NCBI GenBank assembly: GCA_018266835.1 | Contig: JAFDZP010000005.1 | Span: 186,001 to 250,000 of the forward strand | From: Bacteroidota bacterium | GTDB taxonomy: Bacteria; Bacteroidota; Ignavibacteria; Tepidaquicellales; Tepidaquicellaceae | Direction: 5' to 3' | Length of the DNA: 64,000 nucleotides | Shown: positions 8,541-18,931 of the stretch, one piece after another | Layout of the letters: every line of letters begins with the position of its first letter | Numbering within the stretch: position 1 is the first letter of the stretch | Notes under the pieces: generated by a model | Databases searched by the model: none | What the model saw: the letters and a program-made list of their open reading frames with translations, nothing else | Told to the model about the DNA's origin: nothing | Position numbers and translations under genes: made by a program

Positions 8541-9635
8541 ATGGAACAAAAGAATAAAAAATATTTAACATGCGGACCTACTGAGTTATTTTCTATAGTG
8601 CGTGACTACATGATTGAAGCGTTAGATAAAAAGCTTCCTTCGATTTCTCATAGAAGCAAAGACTTTGAAGTTATCTTTCAGTTTACTGTCAGTGAGTTAA
8701 AAAAGTTAATGGAGATACCTGATGATTTTATGATTTTCTTTTCCAGCTCAGGTACTGAATGTATGGAAAGAATTATTGAGAACTTAGTTAAAGAGTCTTC
8801 GTATCATTTTGTTAACGGTTCGTTCTCAGAAAGATTTTACAAAACAGCTCAGGAATTAAAAAAGAATCCTATACTACATAAAGTTGAGTTTGGCGAAGGA
8901 TTTGATTTTGATAACATAGATATTCCTGATAATATAGAGCTGATATGCATCACACAAAACGAGACAAGCTCAGGGGTTGCAGTCCCTATGAAAAGGATAA
9001 GCGAACTTAAAGATAAATATCCCGATAAGCTAATAGCGATAGATGTTGTTACTTCTGCACCTTATCAGAAAATTGATTTCGCCAAAGTTGACGTTGCATT
9101 TTTCTCTGTGCAAAAAGGATTCGGTTTACCTCCCGGACTTGGAGTGACTATCATAAGAAAGTCCTGCATAGAAAAAACTATTTCTCTTAAAGAGCAGAAT
9201 TACAATATCGGCACGTTCAATAATTATATTGATGCTGCGGGATACTTCAATAAAAATCAGACAACTGTTACTCCGAACACATTAGGAATTTATCTTCTGG
9301 GCAAAGTTGCAAATCACCTTAATACAATCGGAAAAGATAAAATAAGATTTGAAACGGAAGAGAAAGCAAGATTGCTCTATGATTATTTTTACACAAGAAA
9401 GGATATGCAGCTCTTTGTGAAAAACCCTTTTGACCGCTCTAAAACAATTATAGTTATCGACTGCTTTGATAAGCAGAATGCTGTTAAAAAATATCTATCT
9501 GATAACGGATTTATAGTAAGCTCAGGCTACGGGAAATATGTTAGCAACCAGATAAGGATTGCAAATTTCCCGATGCATACTGTTGAAGATGTAACTAAGC
9601 TGATTGAATTAATTGACGTTAAAGAATTTAACTGA
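8541..9635 (+). CDS. serC: Class V aminotransferase, probable phosphoserine aminotransferase
   Basis: A PLP-dependent fold-type I aminotransferase of 364 residues, only 5 bases after the serB-serA fusion and surely co-transcribed. It has TCGPTE at the N-terminus, a GTE phosphate-binding segment (about 71-73), the PLP aspartate in IAIDVVTSAP (D168) and the Schiff-base lysine K192 in SVQKGFGLPPGLG. The family (class V, SerC/alanine-glyoxylate transaminase group) converts 3-phosphohydroxypyruvate and glutamate to phosphoserine, the step missing from its partner gene. It is more divergent than E. coli SerC, so the exact substrate rests on context. Its 3' end overlaps the convergent sensor-kinase gene by 8 bases, with no terminator between. 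Confidence 0.85.
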   Translation: MEQKNKKYLTCGPTELFSIVRDYMIEALDKKLPSISHRSKDFEVIFQFTVSELKKLMEIPDDFMIFFSSSGTECMERIIENLVKESSYHFVNGSFSERFYKTAQELKKNPILHKVEFGEGFDFDNIDIPDNIELICITQNETSSGVAVPMKRISELKDKYPDKLIAIDVVTSAPYQKIDFAKVDVAFFSVQKGFGLPPGLGVTIIRKSCIEKTISLKEQNYNIGTFNNYIDAAGYFNKNQTTVTPNTLGIYLLGKVANHLNTIGKDKIRFETEEKARLLYDYFYTRKDMQLFVKNPFDRSKTIIVIDCFDKQNAVKKYLSDNGFIVSSGYGKYVSNQIRIANFPMHTVEDVTKLIELIDVKEFN

Positions 9636-12600
9636 TGCGGTATGGCATAGATATTGTAACTTCCGTTCCTTTATTTTCCTGTGAGTGAATTTCTATTTTG
9701 CCCTGATGCATTTCAACTGCGCGTTTAACAATTGTTAAACCTAATCCGGTACCCGAAAGATTTCCGACATTGCTTCCTTTGAAGAACGGCTCCATCAATC
9801 TTTGCTTATCGCTATCGGGAATTCCAATACCTTCATCACGGACCTTTATTATTATGTTACCTTTTTCCATGTAAGCTTTAAAGCTAACTTCAGTATTTGG
9901 TTCAGAGAACTTGAAAGCATTGGATAATATATTTTCAATTCCCTGTCGAATAATTTCAGCATCAACATTTGCATCCATTGGAAGACCCTGAATATCAATT
10001 TTCAGACTTGGATGCGATTTCTTAGATTCTCTCTGTAGCAAATCATCAATAAGATTTTGAAGGAACACATTTAAATCAATCGGAGCAGATTTCAATTCAA
10101 GCTTACCTGTATCGGATTTACCCATGATAATAATATCATTTAGCATCTGATTCATACGCTTCACGCTTTCCTGTATTCTGAAAATATTTCGCTGACGTTT
10201 ATCTTCGGCTAAAGTCTCTCCGTACTTCTCAAGTATCTCAGCAGAGCCTAATATAGCTGTAAGCGGAGTTTTGAATTCATGCGATGCCATAGTTACAAAC
10301 TTGGAACGGAGCTCAGATAATTCTTTTTGCTTTTCAAAAGAGAGTTGTATTTCACGCTCTGCTCTTTTTCTTTCAGTAACGTCAGATAAAAATGCTAGCA
10401 CTGCTCTGTCACCGCCCCAGTTAATTAGAACTGCATTAACTGAGAAATATCTTACAAGTCCTCGTTTAGTTATAATACCATAGGTATAAACATTGGAATC
10501 CATTTCACCTTTTAACTTCTTCATGTGGTTTATCAGCGCAAGCTCTCTGTCTTCTTCCTGTATGAAATTCAGGAATTTTGCATAGTGAATTTCCTCCTGA
10601 GAGTACCCGAGTAAATCAAAAGTCTTGGGATTAGAATATTTTATCAAACCATCCTGCAGCACAAGTATTGCCTCGCTTGCGTTTTCAACAAGCAGCTTAT
10701 ACTGCTCTTCACTTGCGCTTAAACTTTCTTCAGCTTTCTTTCTGAATGATGCTTCAAGGCTAAGTGTAAGCATTGTTGAAATCGATGCAATGAAATCTTC
10801 TTCCGCAACTGAAAGAGCTTTGATCTGATTTGTTTCTTCAAGACAAATTATTCCGTAAATATCTCCGCGCAGCCATACGGGAATATCCATTATATATTTA
10901 ATGCCAAGCGGTTTAAGATAATTATCAACTATGCCTGTATTTTCATCTCCCTGAGCATCATTTGACTGAAGCTTTTTATTGCTCCTTAACGCATAGTAAT
11001 AATCATCAAAGTTATCTGCTACACCGGGAAAAGTTGCCGGAAGAACAGTAGTCTCTGAAACTTTATCGAATGAATTTGTTTTCTGTATGTAAAGCTTTTT
11101 ACATCTTAACTTCTTCTGTTCTTTATCAAGAATCCAGAAACTTACTCTGCTTATATTTAACGTCTGCGATGTAGCCGTCAGAATTTTTTCAAGTGAAAGA
11201 TTGAAATCGGACTTATCAATCTGCGAAAGAACAAGTAACACATTTCTATGTTGTAGAATTACCTCAAGATTTTTCTTATCATTTTCTTCCCGTGTCTTTC
11301 TTTCGATTGCAATTGAAATCTGTTCAGATACAAACGTTAATATCTGCATTTCATTTTCACCGTATGTATCTTCCCTGTGGTAATCCTGAATTGCCATGAT
11401 ACCAATAGTCTCACCTTTTATTTTTAAAGGTACACCCATCCAAAGCGGAGCAGGTCTTCCCGTCTGTTCTATTTCACCTGAACGGATCAATTCTTCACTT
11501 ACACTTCTCGGAGATAAAAGAGCTTTACCGCTCTTGATGACATATTCAGTTATTCCTTTCTTAGCTCTTCTCGGTACAGGGACATAATCAAATTCATCTA
11601 CATAATAAGGGAAAGTTACGAAGTCATTTTTTTTATCATACAAAGCTATGTAGAAGTTCTTTGCAGGCATAAGCATTCCAATAATACCGTGAATCTTCGA
11701 ATACAGTTCAGGCATATCTTCCGATACCGGAATAGCTTCTGCAATCTGGTATATTGCTTCCTGCACACGCTCGTATCTTTTTCTTTCAACAATTTCATTT
11801 TCAAGCTTTGCAGTTCTTTCTTTTATTCTCTCTTCAAGAAAAGAATTTATCTTTCGAATTTCTTCTTCGCTCTTTCTTAACTTTGCCTCAGCAATTTCTC
11901 TTTCATTGATAAGATTAAGAAGTTCCGTTTGTTTTTTTCTTAACCTATTTACTCTATAGTTGTAAGCAGTGTAACTTGATGAAACTATTATTAATAAGAT
12001 TCCTGTAATGAACCACCAGGTTTTCCAGAATGGCGGAGTGATTTGTATTTTTATTGTGGCGCCGTTCTCATTCCATACTCCATCATTATTTGAACCTTTG
12101 ACTCTAAAAGTATATGTCCCTGGATTTAAACTTGTATAGGTAGCATATCGCCTGTTGCCTGCATCTATCCAGTCTTTATCAAGACCTTCAAGCTTATACT
12201 CAAATTCATTTTTTTCCGGTCGTGCATAATCTAATGATGCGAAATCCAATGTTACAAAATTCCGGTCATAGGGTAAAATCAAAGTGCTCTGAGTTTTAAA
12301 CATTTCCCAGTACTTTTCTAAATCAGATTCAGGAATATTCTGCTCTATGAGTTTATAATCTGTAACAACAATATTAGGAACGTGTTTATTTTCAGGAATA
12401 GAATCTGCATAAAAATAATTTAAGCCATTAATACCTCCAAAAAATAATCTGCCGTCCGATGCTTTATAGCATGCGTTTTGCGTGAACACATTTGATTGTA
12501 AACCATCAAGTACGTTATATGTTTTATAATCATTCGTCTGGGGATTAAACTTTATCAGCCCTTTTGTGGTACTTACCCATATGTTGCTTTTATTATCCTG

Positions 12601-14403
12601 CAGAATTCCGTAAATCGCTTCTACAGATAACTCATAAATATTTTCGAATCTCTTTACGCTTCCGCTGTTCCTATCCAGTAAATTCAATCCCGTGTTTGTG
12701 CCAACCCATATATTTCCTGTATAACCTATCGCAACGTAGTTTACTGAGTTATCACTAATTGTGTTTACATCAGTTACTGAATGTTTATAAACTGTAAACT
12801 GTCCCGTTTTTTTATCCAGCTTATTTAATCCTTCACCAGTACCTAACCAAAGAAATCCTTCTTTGTCCTGACATATACTCCAGACTTCATTATGGCTTAA
12901 TGAATTTTTTACATTAGGATTATTTTTATAACCCTGAAATGTTTTTGTAGCAGCGTCGTATCTTTGCAACCCTACACCGTATGTTCCGATCCATATATCA
13001 CCATCCCTGTCTTTAAACAAACATAAAATAATACTGTTTGATGTCGATGAAGTTATAAATTCATTCTTGATTAATTCATAAGTTCCGGAGTTTGAATTAA
13101 ATTTTACAAGACCGTCATCGGTTCCAAGCCAGAGAATTCCGGGTGAGTCTTCCAGTATTCCTGTAATACGCTCATAACCTTTTACAACATTTCTTCCAGG
13201 CTGAGATGTAAATGATTTAAATACATTCGTCCTTGGGTCATAAAGGTTTAAACCCCCGTCATTGGTTCCTATCCAGATATTTTTTTGGGAATCTTCAAAG
13301 ATAGTGCGGATAGAATTGCTCGTTAAAGAATTCCTATCATAGGGAATATTACGAAGAATATTAAACTTTATAGTAGAAGGATTATATTTACTTATTCCGT
13401 TCCCACGAGTGCCTACCCAAATTGTCGAAGAGTTGTCTTCAAAAATGCATCGTACATCATTGCTTCTTAAGCTTAACGGATTGTTCGGATTATTTACATA
13501 ATTCTCAAACATTCCATTGCTCTTAACATACAAACCGTTGCCGTAAGTGCCCGCCCAAATTCTTCCTTCTCTATCTTCAAAAATGGTATTAACAACATCC
13601 TGATCATTAGTGTATTGGCTCAAAGACGTTTTAGCAAATTCACCTTTTGTTTCATCAAATAGATACAATCCTGTTTCACCGCCTGCATAAAAATCTCCTT
13701 TTGATGTAATCAGAATTGAACGGATTCTGTTTGATGATGCATTAGGATTATAATGATTGAATGTTTTTGTATTTGGATTAAATTTATTCAGGCCTTCATC
13801 TGTTGCGATCCAGATATTGCCATTATTATCATCCGTAATATCCCAGACTCTGTTATTTGAAAGTGAATTATCATCGTCATTGAAATGCTTATACGTTTCA
13901 AATGCATCTTTATCCTTAATATACTTATCAAGTCCTCCGCCGGCAGTTCCAATCCATAAATCCCCGCTTCGTGATTGAAAAATTACCGGTACACGATTAA
14001 AAGAAATTGAAGAAGGAACAGAAGGATTATATTTATAAATTATGAATTTTTCCTGAATTGGGTCAAATCGGCAAAGACCTCCGCCCCATGTACCAACCCA
14101 TATATTACCTTCTTTATCTTCGAAAACTTTGCTTACGTTGTTATTGGGAAGTGATGTCGAATCAGTTGGATTGAATTTATAAACTGTGATGTTGTAACCG
14201 TCATATTTATTAAGACCGTCCTGTGTGGCAAACCACATAAAACCTGATTTATCCTGTGTGATGGAATAAACAGCATTATGAGAGAGACCATTCTCTAATG
14301 AAATGTTTTCAAATTGTAACTTATTTTGCTGCGAGAATAATTTTCCGGATAGAAATAGAAATGACAGTAATAAAAAATATGATATTTTTTTAGGGGTCCG
14401 CAT
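9628..14403 (-). CDS. Large sensor histidine kinase with Reg_prop propeller, two GAF and one PAS domain
   Basis: A 1591-residue membrane sensor. A signal peptide (about 1-25) is followed by a periplasmic two-bladed-propeller region of Reg_prop repeats (about 26-690, recurring IWIGTxxGLNKY) and a Y_Y_Y domain (about 705-795). One transmembrane helix lies at about 798-820, then a coiled coil, GAF 1 (about 880-1035), GAF 2 (about 1055-1220) and PAS (about 1240-1360). Next come HisKA with ASHEFKTPL (phospho-accepting His near 1376) and HATPase_c with the N box IENILSNAFKF, DEGIGI and GTGLGL. The periplasmic half resembles Bacteroides hybrid two-component systems that sense glycans. This protein lacks the fused receiver and AraC domains of those hybrids, so it needs a separate response regulator, not found nearby. 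The ligand is unknown. Confidence 0.92.
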   Translation of the reverse strand: MRTPKKISYFLLLSFLFLSGKLFSQQNKLQFENISLENGLSHNAVYSITQDKSGFMWFATQDGLNKYDGYNITVYKFNPTDSTSLPNNNVSKVFEDKEGNIWVGTWGGGLCRFDPIQEKFIIYKYNPSVPSSISFNRVPVIFQSRSGDLWIGTAGGGLDKYIKDKDAFETYKHFNDDDNSLSNNRVWDITDDNNGNIWIATDEGLNKFNPNTKTFNHYNPNASSNRIRSILITSKGDFYAGGETGLYLFDETKGEFAKTSLSQYTNDQDVVNTIFEDREGRIWAGTYGNGLYVKSNGMFENYVNNPNNPLSLRSNDVRCIFEDNSSTIWVGTRGNGISKYNPSTIKFNILRNIPYDRNSLTSNSIRTIFEDSQKNIWIGTNDGGLNLYDPRTNVFKSFTSQPGRNVVKGYERITGILEDSPGILWLGTDDGLVKFNSNSGTYELIKNEFITSSTSNSIILCLFKDRDGDIWIGTYGVGLQRYDAATKTFQGYKNNPNVKNSLSHNEVWSICQDKEGFLWLGTGEGLNKLDKKTGQFTVYKHSVTDVNTISDNSVNYVAIGYTGNIWVGTNTGLNLLDRNSGSVKRFENIYELSVEAIYGILQDNKSNIWVSTTKGLIKFNPQTNDYKTYNVLDGLQSNVFTQNACYKASDGRLFFGGINGLNYFYADSIPENKHVPNIVVTDYKLIEQNIPESDLEKYWEMFKTQSTLILPYDRNFVTLDFASLDYARPEKNEFEYKLEGLDKDWIDAGNRRYATYTSLNPGTYTFRVKGSNNDGVWNENGATIKIQITPPFWKTWWFITGILLIIVSSSYTAYNYRVNRLRKKQTELLNLINEREIAEAKLRKSEEEIRKINSFLEERIKERTAKLENEIVERKRYERVQEAIYQIAEAIPVSEDMPELYSKIHGIIGMLMPAKNFYIALYDKKNDFVTFPYYVDEFDYVPVPRRAKKGITEYVIKSGKALLSPRSVSEELIRSGEIEQTGRPAPLWMGVPLKIKGETIGIMAIQDYHREDTYGENEMQILTFVSEQISIAIERKTREENDKKNLEVILQHRNVLLVLSQIDKSDFNLSLEKILTATSQTLNISRVSFWILDKEQKKLRCKKLYIQKTNSFDKVSETTVLPATFPGVADNFDDYYYALRSNKKLQSNDAQGDENTGIVDNYLKPLGIKYIMDIPVWLRGDIYGIICLEETNQIKALSVAEEDFIASISTMLTLSLEASFRKKAEESLSASEEQYKLLVENASEAILVLQDGLIKYSNPKTFDLLGYSQEEIHYAKFLNFIQEEDRELALINHMKKLKGEMDSNVYTYGIITKRGLVRYFSVNAVLINWGGDRAVLAFLSDVTERKRAEREIQLSFEKQKELSELRSKFVTMASHEFKTPLTAILGSAEILEKYGETLAEDKRQRNIFRIQESVKRMNQMLNDIIIMGKSDTGKLELKSAPIDLNVFLQNLIDDLLQRESKKSHPSLKIDIQGLPMDANVDAEIIRQGIENILSNAFKFSEPNTEVSFKAYMEKGNIIIKVRDEGIGIPDSDKQRLMEPFFKGSNVGNLSGTGLGLTIVKRAVEMHQGKIEIHSQENKGTEVTISMPYRIS

Positions 14404-14473
14404 TAAATCTTACGCAAAGATACGAATATCATATTTTATAAAAAATGTATGAAGTGAATTTAAGTTTTAAAAC

Positions 14474-15493
14474 TTACAAATTCTTTAATACGTTTATCGC
14501 TTTTGTTACATCTGCTTCTGATAAATCCATATGGAATACTGCACGTATCAAATCATAACTGCCCGATGAAAACAACAAACCTTTTTTCTTCGCAAGTTTC
14601 ATGAACTCTTCCTTGCTGTGCTTATGAGAACAAAAGACAACAATGTTTGTATGAACGTTCTCAACATCAATTTTATAGTTGCCCGTATCAGCCAGCGCTT
14701 TTGCAAATCTCTTTGCTCTTGCATTGTCATCCTTTAATCTCTTCACATTATTATTAAGCGCATAAATTGCCGCTGCGCCTAAAATACCTGCCTGCCTCAT
14801 GCCGCCGCCTAAAATCTTTCTCCACTTGTGCGCTAAATCAATTGTTTCTGCATCTCCGCATAAAATCGAGCCAATAGGACAGCCAAGACCTTTTGAAAAG
14901 CAGAATGAGATTGTATCAAAGTTATATGCGTAATCCTTCAAAGAAATTTTTGTCTCTGCAATTGCATTAAAAATTCTTGCGCCGTCAAGGTGCATCTTAA
15001 TTCCGTATTCACGCGCAAAAGTTGAAATTGCTTTGATTGTTTTTATGGGAAGTATCACCCCGCCTGCGCGGTTGTGAGTATTTTCTAAACAAATTAATCT
15101 TGTCTTTGGAAAATAATATTCATTGGAACGGACATGAGCTCTTACAGTTTCAACATCAAGAATCCCGTTCTCACCTTTTAACTGAAGTAATTGCACATTT
15201 GAAATAATTGAAGAAGCGGCAGTCTCATAATTCAAGATGTGCGATTCACTTTCAACTATAACTTCATCACCTTGTATGGTATGAGCTTTTATTGCAAGCT
15301 GATTTCCCATTACTCCCGTTGGAACGAAAAGAGCTTTTTCTTTACCTGTAAGCTTAGCGCATTTTTCCTGTAATTCATTTATTGCAGGGTCTTCACCAAA
15401 TACATCGTCGCCTGTTTTTGCTTTCATCATTGCAGCAAGCATACCTTTAGATGGCTTTGTAACCGTATCACTTCTTAAATCAATATATTTCAT
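14474..15493 (-). CDS. ltaE: Low-specificity L-threonine aldolase
   Basis: A PLP enzyme that splits L-threonine or L-allo-threonine into glycine and acetaldehyde. The 339 residues begin with the family signature IDLRSDTVTKPSKGMLAAM and carry GDDVFGEDP, the H-x-D-GAR segment (HLDGARIFNA, about 168-177) and the Schiff-base lysine K201 in CFSKGLGCPIGS. Length is normal. It lies 70 bases upstream of the sensor kinase and 60 bases downstream of gyrA, with a dispersed palindrome between it and gyrA. With the serine genes nearby it suggests a local cluster of serine/glycine metabolism, but the strands differ and co-regulation is not shown. Confidence 0.93.
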   Translation of the reverse strand: MKYIDLRSDTVTKPSKGMLAAMMKAKTGDDVFGEDPAINELQEKCAKLTGKEKALFVPTGVMGNQLAIKAHTIQGDEVIVESESHILNYETAASSIISNVQLLQLKGENGILDVETVRAHVRSNEYYFPKTRLICLENTHNRAGGVILPIKTIKAISTFAREYGIKMHLDGARIFNAIAETKISLKDYAYNFDTISFCFSKGLGCPIGSILCGDAETIDLAHKWRKILGGGMRQAGILGAAAIYALNNNVKRLKDDNARAKRFAKALADTGNYKIDVENVHTNIVVFCSHKHSKEEFMKLAKKKGLLFSSGSYDLIRAVFHMDLSEADVTKAINVLKNL

Positions 15494-15520
15494 TAATGGA
15501 ATTTTTCAGTTTATACAATT

Positions 15521-15542
15521 CCCCTCCTTTTGCAAGGAGGGG
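15521..15542. repeat. Dispersed C-rich/G-rich palindrome (copy 2)
   Basis: CCCCTCCTT-TTGC-AAGGAGGGG is a perfect 9-bp stem in the gyrA-ltaE gap, just upstream of the ltaE start on the transcribed strand. Same core as the copies near 3 kb, 44.7 kb, 44.9 kb and 63.1 kb. Confidence 0.85.
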
Positions 15543-15553
15543 TTAAGAATTAT

Positions 15554-18028
15554 TTATTTCTCAAACATATTTTCCTGTCCGGCATCTTTATCTTCTTCAA
15601 CTACGTTTGCAATCGAAGAAATTATATCGCCTTCACCAAGCTTTATCAAACGTACACCTTGTGTAGCGCGTGACATCACTCTTATATCTTTCATCTTCTG
15701 TCTTATCAGAATTCCTTTGTTTGTAATTATCATTAAGTCATCTGAGTCAGTAACTTCTTTAATAGAAATTAATTTTCCGACCTTATCATTTGCCTTAATT
15801 GTAATAACGCCTTTACCGCCTCTGCCTGTTATTCTGTAATCGCCTAAGTCACTTCTCTTACCGAATCCCTTATCAGTAACAACAAGTATAGTTGCGCTTT
15901 GTCTTTGTACAGCAACAAGACCGATAACGTAATCACCTTTTGCAAGATTGATAGCTCTTACGCCTGTAGCAGTTCTTCCCATTTCGCGGACGAGTGATTC
16001 ATTGAATCTGATCGCCTGTCCGTTGTGAGTTCCGATAAGAATTTCCTGGCTTCCGTTTGTAAGCTTAACATCAACCAATGCATCACCTTTGTTTATATTG
16101 ATTGCATTGATACCGTTTTTTCTGATATTGGAATAAGCATCGAGCGTTGTCTTTTTGATAGTACCCATTCTTGTTATCATAGTTACAAATAAAGGCTCAG
16201 CAAAATCTTTCACCATTACGAATGAACTTACCTTTTCATCGTTCTCTTTTTCAATAAGGTTTACAATATTTTTCCCGCGTGAAGTTCTTGTGCCTTCAGG
16301 GATATCATAAACTTTCAGCCAGTAGCACTTACCCTTATCAGTAAAGAACATTATGTACTGGTGAGTTGAACCGATAAACATATGCTCTACGAAATCATCA
16401 TCGTTAGAGCCTGTGCTTGCAGCGGTTATTCCTCTGCCGCCTCTGCCTTGTGACTTGTAAGAAGCAACAGGAATTCTTTTTATAAATCCTTTATTGGAAA
16501 TTGTGATTACAACGTCTTCTTCTTTTACAAGCTCTTTCATCATTTCATCGTCTGACTTGCTTGCAACATCGTAAATTATTGCAGTTCTTCTTTCATCACC
16601 GTATTTTTCTTTAATCTCCTTAAGCTCTTTTGATACGATATCTTTTCTTAAATTTTCATTTTTAAGAATTGCCTGCAATCTTTCGATTGTTTTAAGCAAC
16701 TCTTTATATTCATCCTCAATTTTCTTTCTTTCAAGTCCTGTAAGTCTTTGCAGTCTCATATCAAGAATTGCCTGCGCCTGAATTTCAGAGAGCTTGAACT
16801 TCTTCATCAATCCTGCCTTAGCAGTCGGTGTATCAGCAGATTTCTTAATAAGCTTAATTATCTCATCGATGTTATCTAATGCAATAATATAACCTTCGAG
16901 TATGTGAGCGCGCTTTTCTGCAGCTTCAAGTTCAAACTTTGTCCTGCGGACGATAACTTCAAGTCTGTGCTTTAAGAAATATTCCATCATTTCTTTTAAG
17001 CCCAGAATTCTCGGCACACCATCAACTAGTGAAAGCATAATAACACCGAAAGTCACTGACATCTGTGTGTACTTATAAAGCTTATTCATTATCACCTGAG
17101 CATTAGCTTCACGCTTTAAGCCGATAACAATTCTCATTCCGTCCCTGTCACTTTCATCGTTTACTGTTGCAATGTCTTCAACTTTTCTTTCTTTTACCAG
17201 GTCAGCTATTGCTTCAATCAATGTAGCTTTATTTACTTGGTAAGGAATTTCAGAAATTATAATTGCCTGTCTTCCATTCTTTTCAGTTTCAATCGATGCT
17301 TTTGCTCTTAAAATTATTTTACCTCTTCCTGTTTCATAAGCCTGCTTTACAGGTTCGTAACCGTAGATAATTCCTCCGGTTGGGAAATCAGGAGCTGTAA
17401 TATGCTTCATTAACTCTTTAAGAGTCGCTTCAGGTTTTTTTATCAGATAAATTAAACCATCAACAATTTCAGTTAAGTTGTGAGGAGGAATATTTGTAGC
17501 CATACCAACTGCAATTCCGCTTGAACCATTCACTAATAAATTAGGAAGTATGGATGGAAGAACAGAAGGCTCGTTTAATGTATCGTCAAAGTTAGGAGTG
17601 AAATCTACCGTATTTTTTTCTAAGTCTTCAAGCAATGTTTCTGCAATTCTTGAAAGCCTTGCCTCAGTATAACGCATCGCTGCAGGAGAGTCACCGTCAA
17701 CCGAACCGAAGTTACCTTGTCCGTCAACCAGCGGATATCTCAATGAGAATTCCTGCACCATACGAACCATAGTATCGTAAACTGCTTTATCACCGTGAGG
17801 GTGATACTTACCAAGAACTTCACCGACAATTCTCGCTGACTTTTTATAAGCTCGGTTTGCAGCAAGTCCTAATTCATTCATGCCATACAGCACTCTTCTG
17901 TGTACCGGTTTTAAACCGTCTCTTACATCGGGCAGTGCGCGCGCAACGATAACAGACATAGAGTAATCTATGTAAGATGACTTCATTTCATCTTCAATAT
18001 TTACGGGAACAATTTTTTCGTTAGCCAT
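15554..18028 (-). CDS. gyrA: DNA gyrase subunit A
   Basis: The DNA-breaking subunit of type II topoisomerase; with GyrB it introduces negative supercoils. The 824 residues cover the winged-helix/tower part (about 1-500, catalytic Y120 in AMRYTEARL) and a six-bladed C-terminal propeller. The GyrA-box-like motif QGRGGRGI near residue 526 supports gyrase rather than topoisomerase IV. Residue 81, equivalent to E. coli Ser83 in the quinolone-resistance region, is lysine (HGDKAVYD); the Asp87 equivalent is present at 85. The gene is followed by a palindrome and ltaE, and preceded by tRNA-Ala. The short tail after the last blade is acidic. gyrB is not in the window. Confidence 0.97.
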   Translation of the reverse strand: MANEKIVPVNIEDEMKSSYIDYSMSVIVARALPDVRDGLKPVHRRVLYGMNELGLAANRAYKKSARIVGEVLGKYHPHGDKAVYDTMVRMVQEFSLRYPLVDGQGNFGSVDGDSPAAMRYTEARLSRIAETLLEDLEKNTVDFTPNFDDTLNEPSVLPSILPNLLVNGSSGIAVGMATNIPPHNLTEIVDGLIYLIKKPEATLKELMKHITAPDFPTGGIIYGYEPVKQAYETGRGKIILRAKASIETEKNGRQAIIISEIPYQVNKATLIEAIADLVKERKVEDIATVNDESDRDGMRIVIGLKREANAQVIMNKLYKYTQMSVTFGVIMLSLVDGVPRILGLKEMMEYFLKHRLEVIVRRTKFELEAAEKRAHILEGYIIALDNIDEIIKLIKKSADTPTAKAGLMKKFKLSEIQAQAILDMRLQRLTGLERKKIEDEYKELLKTIERLQAILKNENLRKDIVSKELKEIKEKYGDERRTAIIYDVASKSDDEMMKELVKEEDVVITISNKGFIKRIPVASYKSQGRGGRGITAASTGSNDDDFVEHMFIGSTHQYIMFFTDKGKCYWLKVYDIPEGTRTSRGKNIVNLIEKENDEKVSSFVMVKDFAEPLFVTMITRMGTIKKTTLDAYSNIRKNGINAININKGDALVDVKLTNGSQEILIGTHNGQAIRFNESLVREMGRTATGVRAINLAKGDYVIGLVAVQRQSATILVVTDKGFGKRSDLGDYRITGRGGKGVITIKANDKVGKLISIKEVTDSDDLMIITNKGILIRQKMKDIRVMSRATQGVRLIKLGEGDIISSIANVVEEDKDAGQENMFEK

Positions 18029-18078
18029 TAATTTTTAACGCTTTCTTTATTTATAATTTTTAGGGATTTGTGATTTTG

Positions 18079-18151
18079 TGGAGTTAGCCGGAATCGAACC
18101 GGCGCTCTTTTCATTGCGAACGAAACGCTTTACCAGCTAAGCTATAACCCC
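18079..18151 (-). tRNA. tRNA-Ala, anticodon CGC
   Basis: A 73-base cloverleaf folds on the minus strand. The acceptor GGGGTTA pairs with TAACTCC and includes the G3:U70 pair that marks alanine tRNAs. The D stem is GCTT/AAGC, the anticodon stem TTTCG/TGAAA with loop TTCGCAA (anticodon CGC, codon GCG), and the T arm GCCGG-TTCGATT-CCGGC. The discriminator is A. CCA is not encoded. It lies between gyrA and the phosphatase gene. Confidence 0.95.
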
Positions 18152-18244
18152 TTTGGAATTATGGAAAATACTAATTTTGCAGAGGGTAATCAATGTAAGA
18201 ATAGTTATTTATTGCAGGTATTTTGCAGATTTTGAGAGTATTTT

Positions 18245-18919
18245 TTACTCGTGAACATCTATATTATTCAGCTGTAAAACATGCACAACTTCGGCAGTAT
18301 TTTTATTCATAACAACGGCAGTAAGTTTGTTGCCGTATATACATCCTGTATCAATATTCATGTACCAGTTTTTCTCATAGAGCACTTCATCCTGCGGTGT
18401 GTGACCGATAACCTGAAACTTATTAAGCTTTAAAAGCGGCTTTGTTCTGTTCCAGATTATATCCTGTATAGTCGCATCTTTTACAATGCCGGCATGTGAA
18501 ATTACAATTTTGGGAAGCTCAATCATTACAGGCAAGTTACGCATAAACTCTGTGTGCCCAGTATCTTCAACTGCGCTTTTATAATCGGAGAGTATATATG
18601 GTTTCCTGTTTCCCCGGTATGCTTCAAAGGTTGCTTCGCCGCCAATTTTAAAATGATGCTGATAAATTTCTATTAAGCTCTTGTCCGAGTTTCCAATCAG
18701 ATCAAATGCTTTAAGAAGAACATCTTCGTGATTTCCTCTTATAGTTTTGATATTATTTTCTATAACGAAATCAATTACATCTTTCGATTTCTTCCCGCGG
18801 TCAATTAAATCACCTACTGAATAAACTTCATCAGTATATTTTATGAGTTCATTATAAAGAGATGTGAAAGTTAAATAGCATCCGTGAATATCTCCAATGA
18901 TTCCGACTAATTCTGACAT
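18245..18919 (-). CDS. PPP-family serine/threonine protein phosphatase-like metallophosphoesterase
   Basis: A 224-residue cytoplasmic metallophosphoesterase with all PPP signatures in order: GDIHGCY (9-15), GDLIDRGKKS (37-46), RGNHED, a metal-binding His in ISHAGI, and IGHTP. Members of this group (PrpA/PrpB, ApaH-like) use two metal ions to remove phosphate from phosphoproteins or to cleave diadenosine tetraphosphate. The family resemblance alone does not choose between these. It starts 13 bases after the stop of the large STAND regulator, so the two are probably one transcript, which makes a signalling role attractive but unproven. Length is typical of the small bacterial PPP enzymes. Confidence 0.9.
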   Translation of the reverse strand: MSELVGIIGDIHGCYLTFTSLYNELIKYTDEVYSVGDLIDRGKKSKDVIDFVIENNIKTIRGNHEDVLLKAFDLIGNSDKSLIEIYQHHFKIGGEATFEAYRGNRKPYILSDYKSAVEDTGHTEFMRNLPVMIELPKIVISHAGIVKDATIQDIIWNRTKPLLKLNKFQVIGHTPQDEVLYEKNWYMNIDTGCIYGNKLTAVVMNKNTAEVVHVLQLNNIDVHE

Positions 18920-18931
18920 GATATCTTTTCG

